In this document: positions 12,471 to 16,223 of the stretch, in pieces
How the letters are laid out: each line of letters opens with the position of its first letter
Numbering within the stretch: position 1 is the first letter of the stretch
Source: Bacteriovoracaceae bacterium UBA4096
GTDB taxonomy: Bacteria; Bdellovibrionota; Bacteriovoracia; Bacteriovoracales; Bacteriovoracaceae
Direction: 5' to 3'
Length of the DNA: 16,223 bases
Assembly (NCBI GenBank): GCA_002381945.1
Contig: DFXY01000002.1
Span: forward strand, 64,796-81,018
Position numbers and translations under genes: made by a program
The notes under the pieces: generated by a model
Seen by the model: only the letters and a program-made list of their open reading frames with translations
The model's database searches: none
Told to the model about the DNA's origin: nothing

Positions 12471-14429
12471 CTATTTTTTTAGATAAGTATAACTCTTAAG
12501 ACAGCTCTCATAGAAGTCAGTCAGACCAACACCTTCACGAGGACGAATTTTTCCGCGTTTTACCTGAGTATCGATCGAAGCCTTCACTGTTTGGGCCATG
12601 GTTTCTGGATTATATTGAAGCGTTGCCAGTACCTGGCTGGCCTTGTTACCAAAAATCACTTCCTCAATGTAGAAGTCAGTCGGATCATCATCATCGCAGA
12701 AGATATGAACTTCATTGAGACGTCCAAAACAGTTATGCATATCACCCATAATATCCTGATAGGCGCCTGTCATGAAAAGACCAATATAATAGTCATCTCC
12801 GTTTAACTTGTGCATCGGAACAGTATTGGTAGGGCCATCGGCCGAAAGAAATGTATCAAGTTTTCCATCAGAGTCACAGGTGATGTCCACGAGTGTGCAT
12901 AGCTCACTTGGCTTCTCATTTAGCTTATGAATTGGAAGCACCGGTAAGATTTGTCCAATCGCCCAGGTATCCGGGGCAGATTGGAAAACGGAAAAGTTAC
13001 ACATGTATTGTGAGGCCATCTGATTTTTCAGCTGAAGGATTTCATCCGGAGCGTATTCATCTTGCTCGGCGTGGCCAACGATCTTTTTACAGATTCTCCA
13101 ATAAAGTGTTTCAAGCTTGGCCCTTTCATCTAATGAAAGAATGCCGAATTTGAAGGCGGATACTGATTCTTCTTTTAACTTCGTCGCGTCGTTATAGACG
13201 TCCTGATAATTTTTCTGAGTAAGTTCGGTCGAAAGATCCCGCATGTTAGTGACCAGGATATTTTCAGAAACGGCCTTGTCGGTATTGTAGTTATCTGCCG
13301 GTCCTTTACCAATTTCAAGAGCACCGAAAACATTGGTGATCACGCAAGAATGGTGAGCAGTGATAGCGCGGCCAGATTCGGATACGATATTTGGATGTGG
13401 AACATCTTCCAGGTCACAAACTTGTTTCAAGATATAAACCACGTCTGCGACATAGTCGCGAGTCGTGTAGTTAATGGATGAAGGGGAGTTTGAGCGAGTC
13501 CCATCGTAGTTAACGCCTACACCGCCGCCCACGTCAAAGTATTCAAGCTTAGCACCTTCTTTATAAAGTTTAGCGTAAATACGGGCCCCTTCAGAGATGG
13601 AATCCTTAATCGTTTTGATATCAGGAATCTGGGAGCCGATATGAAAATGGAAAAGTTTCAGACAATGAGTCTTATCAATCGACTTAAGGTATTTCACGGC
13701 CTGAAGGATTTCAGTGATGGTTAGGCCAAATTTGGCATAATCCCCACCTGAGCTGGCCCATTTACCAGAAGACTTTGTTGCAATCTTGGCACGCAGACCA
13801 ATCATTGGTTCAACGCCGATTTCATTGGAAAGTTTCATGATATCTAAAAGTTCAGAATACTTTTCAATGACGACGATTACTTTGCGGCCCAACTGATTCC
13901 CAAGAAGGGCCAGACGGAGAAGATCTAAATCTTTATAGCCGTTCACGACAGTCAGAGAGTTTTGATTGCTATTCATGGCCAAAGCGGCAATGAGCTCTGG
14001 TTTTGAACCGGCCTCTAGACCGTAATTGAAGGGAGCACCAGCATCGACAATTTCTTCTACTACTTCACGCATCTGATTAACTTTAATCGGATAAACGCCA
14101 AAGTATGAACCTGTGAACTTGGCCTCTTCGATCAAACTTCTGAAAGTCTTATTGAGATTGGCCACTTGAGAGCGAAGAATGTCATGAAAACGAATCACAG
14201 CAGGAAATGCGATGTTCTTGTTCTTCATCTCTTCTACGATTTCCATCATGTTGATCACGGGCCCATTTTTCGTCTGAGTTGGGTTGATGCATAGATCCCC
14301 CTTCCCATTTACTGAAAAATAACCCTCTCCCCAGCGACTGATCTGATAAATTTCATCAGCGTGCTCAATCGTCCAATCTTCAATGGAGTCGAGGTTGTGA
14401 AATCTTGTAGGTTGTGATGAAGTTTTCAA
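12471..14429 (-). CDS. speA: Biosynthetic arginine decarboxylase
   Basis: At 652 aa this matches SpeA (E. coli 658 aa) along its whole length. It decarboxylates L-arginine to agmatine, the first step of the agmatine route to putrescine and spermidine. It is a PLP enzyme of the alanine-racemase/ornithine-decarboxylase fold. The Schiff-base lysine is K116 in YPIKVNQ, HFHIGSQ is at 261-267, the phosphate-binding GGGVGVNYDGT at 301-311, SESGR at 350-354, and the catalytic cysteine is C518 in DITCDSDGK. No signal peptide is visible. The ATG has a GGAGGG site eight bases upstream. No agmatine ureohydrolase or deiminase gene is in the window, so the next step must be encoded elsewhere. It stands alone, with its own promoter region carrying a striking inverted repeat and a strong terminator. 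Confidence 0.97.
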   Translation of the reverse strand: MKTSSQPTRFHNLDSIEDWTIEHADEIYQISRWGEGYFSVNGKGDLCINPTQTKNGPVINMMEIVEEMKNKNIAFPAVIRFHDILRSQVANLNKTFRSLIEEAKFTGSYFGVYPIKVNQMREVVEEIVDAGAPFNYGLEAGSKPELIAALAMNSNQNSLTVVNGYKDLDLLRLALLGNQLGRKVIVVIEKYSELLDIMKLSNEIGVEPMIGLRAKIATKSSGKWASSGGDYAKFGLTITEILQAVKYLKSIDKTHCLKLFHFHIGSQIPDIKTIKDSISEGARIYAKLYKEGAKLEYFDVGGGVGVNYDGTRSNSPSSINYTTRDYVADVVYILKQVCDLEDVPHPNIVSESGRAITAHHSCVITNVFGALEIGKGPADNYNTDKAVSENILVTNMRDLSTELTQKNYQDVYNDATKLKEESVSAFKFGILSLDERAKLETLYWRICKKIVGHAEQDEYAPDEILQLKNQMASQYMCNFSVFQSAPDTWAIGQILPVLPIHKLNEKPSELCTLVDITCDSDGKLDTFLSADGPTNTVPMHKLNGDDYYIGLFMTGAYQDIMGDMHNCFGRLNEVHIFCDDDDPTDFYIEEVIFGNKASQVLATLQYNPETMAQTVKASIDTQVKRGKIRPREGVGLTDFYESCLKSYTYLKK

Positions 14430-14460
14430 CTCAAAATCCCTCCGAGAAACTGCTTGTTTT

Positions 14461-14496
14461 TGTAAACTGCACTATAATTGAAAAGTACAGTTTGCA
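14461..14496 (-). promoter_or_regulatory. speA promoter with operator-like 13-bp inverted repeat
   Basis: TGTAAACTGCACT (14461-14473) and AGTACAGTTTGCA (14484-14496) are inverted copies with 11 of 13 matches around a 10-base AT-rich centre. A minus-strand TATAGT (revcomp of 14471-14476) overlaps the left arm, with TTTTGC at 17-base or TTGCAA at 15-base spacing as possible -35 elements inside or beside the right arm. A dimeric regulator bound here would cover the promoter, so repression is the simplest reading. The centre also contains TATAAT on the plus strand. Confidence 0.5.
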
Positions 14497-14501
14497 AAAC
14501 A

Positions 14502-14528
14502 ACTTTTCCCGAAGGGAGTAAGTTTTTT
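14502..14528. terminator. Weak hairpin between speA promoter and the 50-aa lipoprotein gene
   Basis: ACTTTTCCC (14502-14510) and GGGAGTAAGT (14514-14523) can pair with an internal mismatch around a GAA loop. T-rich stretches lie on both sides (TTTTTT at 14523-14528 on the plus strand, TTGTTTTG on the minus). It directly follows the lipoprotein stop and may end that transcript before the speA promoter. The stem is imperfect. Confidence 0.4.
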
Positions 14529-14679
14529 AACGAATCCGAGAGGCCTGACCGTCAATCATTTGAGCATGTTGCTCCTGATCCTGTTGATACTGAGGGTCTT
14601 CAATGCTGGCCACGTCTCTTTTGGAAGCGCAGGCCGTGATAATTAAGGCCATTAGTGCCATCATAATGTGTGTTCTCAT
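14527..14679 (-). CDS. 50-aa small lipoprotein
   Basis: The correct start is the ATG at 14679, not the upstream Met at 14781. An AAGGAGG ribosome binding site lies about seven bases upstream of 14679, and the protein then begins directly with a lipoprotein signal (MRTHIMMALMALIITAC, lipobox ITAC, lipidated C17). The mature part is only 34 residues, hydrophilic and Gln/Asp-rich (ASKRDVASIEDPQYQQDQEQ...), ending QASRIR. With no Asp at +2 (Ala18 follows the Cys), the usual Lol rules would send it to the outer membrane. No family is recognised. Its upstream region carries a sigma-54-like promoter and inverted repeats, so it may be tightly regulated. The gene is flanked by speA and the cNMP-domain gene, all on the minus strand, but appears to be a separate unit. 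Confidence 0.75.
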   Translation of the reverse strand: MRTHIMMALMALIITACASKRDVASIEDPQYQQDQEQHAQMIDGQASRIR

Positions 14680-14710
14680 GGTCAACCTCCTTGTTGTCCC
14701 CAATCTATGC

Positions 14711-14727
14711 TGCGAGTAATGTGCCAA
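14711..14727 (-). promoter_or_regulatory. Candidate sigma-54 (-24/-12) promoter of the small lipoprotein gene
   Basis: On the minus strand TTGGCAC (revcomp of 14721-14727) and TCGCA (revcomp of 14711-14715) match the TTGGCACG-N4-TTGCA consensus at exactly the required spacing, with the GG and GC doublets intact and two mismatches. A start near 14700 would give a leader of about 20 bases including the ribosome binding site. The match is by eye and not scored. Confidence 0.5.
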
Positions 14728-14745
14728 CTCAAAGACGGGTAAATG

Positions 14746-14782
14746 GCCACTTATGTGACGAGGTGCTAGATAAAGTGGCACC
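14746..14782. repeat. Nested inverted repeats upstream of the sigma-54-like promoter
   Basis: GCCACTTAT (14746-14754) and ATAAAGTGGC (14770-14779) are inverted copies differing by one inserted base. GGTGC (14762-14766) and GCACC (14778-14782) form a second, interleaved pair. They lie roughly 45-80 bp upstream of the predicted start. This is closer than most enhancer sites but still a plausible activator-binding region. Confidence 0.4.
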
Positions 14783-14800
14783 GATGAGTAGCATAAGTTT

Positions 14801-14819
14801 ACCGGCCTGGGGCCAAGGT
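14801..14819. repeat. GC-rich hairpin after the cNMP-domain gene
   Basis: ACCGGCC (14801-14807) can pair with GGCC and GGT (14811-14814, 14817-14819), leaving a two-base bulge and a three-base loop, twelve bases beyond the stop of the cNMP-binding gene. No T tract follows on the minus strand, so it is not a convincing intrinsic terminator. Confidence 0.25.
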
Positions 14820-14830
14820 GGCCAAAATAC

Positions 14831-15265
14831 TCAAGGAAGTTGATGGGTTATGACGGAATAGATCTCTCTTTGTTCTTCTATACTAAGGGGCTTTTGATCT
14901 TCAGCACCAATTTTTCGAAAGTTACTTTCATGGATAATTTGGTCAAGGAGACGAACTTTCTTGGTTAAGCTTTTACCAATTTCTAGAAACCAAAAAGGCA
15001 GGTGCCTTTGGAGCTCAGATTTAGGGATTTGAATCACTCGGCTTGGTTCCAGGGTCACAATATGACTGGCCCGAGGTTTACCATCAAAAAAAGAAAGTTC
15101 CCCGATGAACTCCCCAGGCCCTATCCTGGCAATGACTTTGACCTGGGTTCCGGTAATGGTGCAAATAAGGAGTTTGCCTGTATCCAGAAAAAATAAGTCG
15201 GAAGAAGGATCGCCTTCCCGACAAACTACTTCATGGGCCTTGTAATCCTGATGATAGCCTTGCAT
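14831..15265 (-). CDS. Stand-alone cyclic-nucleotide-binding domain protein
   Basis: This 144-aa protein is essentially one cNMP-binding (CAP-ED) domain. Residues 5-100 give the beta-roll, with the phosphate-binding cassette GEFIGELSFFDGKPRAS (51-67) containing the conserved E56 and R65 that contact the cyclic nucleotide ribose and phosphate. A C-helix follows at about 95-120, and then a polar tail. No helix-turn-helix or other effector domain is present, so it is not a CRP-type transcription factor by itself; it probably acts through a partner. Ligand identity (cAMP or cGMP) cannot be read. The ATG has an AGGAG site that overlaps the stop region of the upstream SGNH-like gene (7-bp gap), so the two are probably co-transcribed and may work together. 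Confidence 0.87.
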   Translation of the reverse strand: MQGYHQDYKAHEVVCREGDPSSDLFFLDTGKLLICTITGTQVKVIARIGPGEFIGELSFFDGKPRASHIVTLEPSRVIQIPKSELQRHLPFWFLEIGKSLTKKVRLLDQIIHESNFRKIGAEDQKPLSIEEQREIYSVITHQLP

Positions 15266-15272
15266 GATTCTC

Positions 15273-16223
15273 CTATAGCTTGAGGATTCTTTTAATGACT
15301 AAACCCAGCTGCTGCATTCCTATGTCGTAGTACAGGTTCTGAGGATGAATTTCGTCAAAGAAGGTCACATTGTTACTGTATTCTTTCTCTAAAAGCAGTG
15401 AAAAATCAAATAACAAAACCTGATGCTCTTTTGCGATCTTCCGAATGATGGAGTTGTGAATTGCTGTCGCTCTCCAGGCCCCACAATCGTAGGCACTGCT
15501 TTCAAGCAGGCTATTTTTGGCCTCATCTGATTTTCCCAATCTTTTGGAGATTTGACCGTGAATAAAGAGGAGTTCAGCGTTACCCGAGTACTGAGTAATC
15601 AGCTTGGAAGATTTAGTATAGGCCGACTTGGGATTGTTCTCGCGCAGAAGGTCACGTAAAGAGAGGATCTCTGCTTCAATTTCAGTCGTCGTCGTAAATT
15701 CACAAACTTTCTTAGGCGGAATATCCAGATTAATCGGGGTCGTTGTGAGAATCAGTAGAGTGTTCCTATCACGGGCCATTGAAACCAGCTGAATGAGCTG
15801 CTGTTCGTATAAAAGAATTTCTGTTTCCAGGCGTTGCAAGTAACTCTTCTCAGTCATCTCTTCTTCAACCGGCGATGGAGGCAGGACTACCCGGGAAATG
15901 GGTTCATAAACAATTCTTGAAAGCCACGGATAAAGAATCAGAAAAGTTTCTATCCTGTCATCGTTGTAACGTTTGAAGTTCTCAGTGATCTTGGTGATTT
16001 CTGAGGGGGTGAATTTTAATTCTGAAAATTCCTCACTTCCTCCCTGATAGATAAGAATTTGCGGCCACTGAGAAAGAGATTTAAGTTCATGCAGAGTGCG
16101 GTGGAGACCAATCCCGGCCCGGGCCATGCTCTGAATCTTGATAGGCCTGTCCAGATTAATAGAAATGGTCTTCGCTAATTCTGCCTTGAATTTTGCAAAA
16201 TACAGACCCATTCGGTCGCCAGT
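15273..16223 (-). CDS. SGNH-hydrolase-like protein with TPR-like insert, 5' end beyond window
   Basis: The frame is open to the window edge. The first Met in view (16211) has no ribosome binding site, and the four codons before it read TGDR, so the true start is probably upstream and this gene is partial. Over about 312 visible residues it shows SGNH-like blocks: ARAGIG (31-36), YQGGSEEF in the block III position, and the C-terminal FFDEIHP, carrying the Asp-x-x-His of block V. A helical, TPR-like insert (about 178-235, containing NAELLFIHGQISKRLGKSDEA) precedes AWRATAIHNSIIRKIAKEH, as in SGNH proteins that modify or process envelope polysaccharides. If TGDR is the GDS block, the nucleophile Ser would be Arg and the protein may be inactive; the edge position prevents certainty. 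It lies 7 bp upstream of the cNMP-domain gene. Confidence 0.65.
   Translation of the reverse strand, partial: TGDRMGLYFAKFKAELAKTISINLDRPIKIQSMARAGIGLHRTLHELKSLSQWPQILIYQGGSEEFSELKFTPSEITKITENFKRYNDDRIETFLILYPWLSRIVYEPISRVVLPPSPVEEEMTEKSYLQRLETEILLYEQQLIQLVSMARDRNTLLILTTTPINLDIPPKKVCEFTTTTEIEAEILSLRDLLRENNPKSAYTKSSKLITQYSGNAELLFIHGQISKRLGKSDEAKNSLLESSAYDCGAWRATAIHNSIIRKIAKEHQVLLFDFSLLLEKEYSNNVTFFDEIHPQNLYYDIGMQQLGLVIKRILKL

Noticed and set aside
14680..14781. N-terminal extension of the 50-aa lipoprotein to a Met at 14781
   Set aside because: The extension would bury the lipoprotein signal peptide inside the protein and would cover the sigma-54-like promoter. AAGGAGG sits correctly before the ATG at 14679.
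14831..15265. CRP/FNR-type transcription regulator
   Set aside because: The protein ends soon after the C-helix; there is no DNA-binding domain.

Overview
This 16.2 kb window is a gene-dense, ordinary-looking bacterial chromosomal segment of moderate to low GC. It has no tRNA, rRNA, insertion sequence, prophage or CRISPR array that I can see. The gene content (eIF1-like SUI1 protein, DTW protein, SrkA, PhoD-like lipoprotein, baeRF-type protein, biosynthetic SpeA, many small secreted proteins and lipoproteins, PilZ and cyclic-nucleotide signalling) suggests a Gram-negative bacterium. My best guess is Bdellovibrionota (Bacteriovorax/Peredibacter-like). That assignment is inference from protein flavour and composition, not from a marker gene.

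Layout. (1) 1-1344, plus strand: a 26-aa membrane peptide gene too short for routine gene calling, then a coupled pair encoding a SUI1/YciH protein and a DTW-domain tRNA-modification enzyme. (2) 1325-3429, minus strand: an outer-membrane beta-barrel candidate and a processive family-2 glycosyltransferase, coupled by a TAATG junction and divergent from (3) 3504-4328, a PilZ protein with intact c-di-GMP-binding motifs. Together these look like a small c-di-GMP-linked surface-polysaccharide locus. (4) 4335-5570, minus: two small secreted proteins of unknown function; one has a Pro/Tyr/Arg repeat region and a ten-cysteine C-terminal domain. (5) 5718-9942, minus: a tight five-gene run, ROK sugar kinase - 101-aa unknown - Maf/YceF pyrophosphatase - PhoD-like lipoprotein - SrkA kinase. 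(6) 10025-12432, plus: an overlapping run of baeRF-like protein, gamma-carbonic-anhydrase-like hexapeptide protein and YihY membrane protein. (7) 12471-14429, minus: speA, with a terminator and a palindrome around its promoter. (8) 14527-16223, minus: a 50-aa lipoprotein behind a sigma-54-like promoter, a stand-alone cyclic-nucleotide-binding domain protein, and an SGNH-like protein running off the window edge.

Functional themes are translation and tRNA biology (YciH, DTW, baeRF), housecleaning and stress (Maf, SrkA), envelope and surface polysaccharide, and second-messenger sensing (PilZ, cNMP). I do not see an obviously new defence or mobile system. The items most worth a second look are the GT2/OMP/PilZ divergent locus, a G10 homopolymer inside the ROK kinase gene, the speA operator-like palindrome, the sigma-54-like promoter of the small lipoprotein, a leaderless-looking start for the SUI1 gene, an upstream ORF overlapping the baeRF start, and the Arg-rich tail on the PhoD-like lipoprotein.
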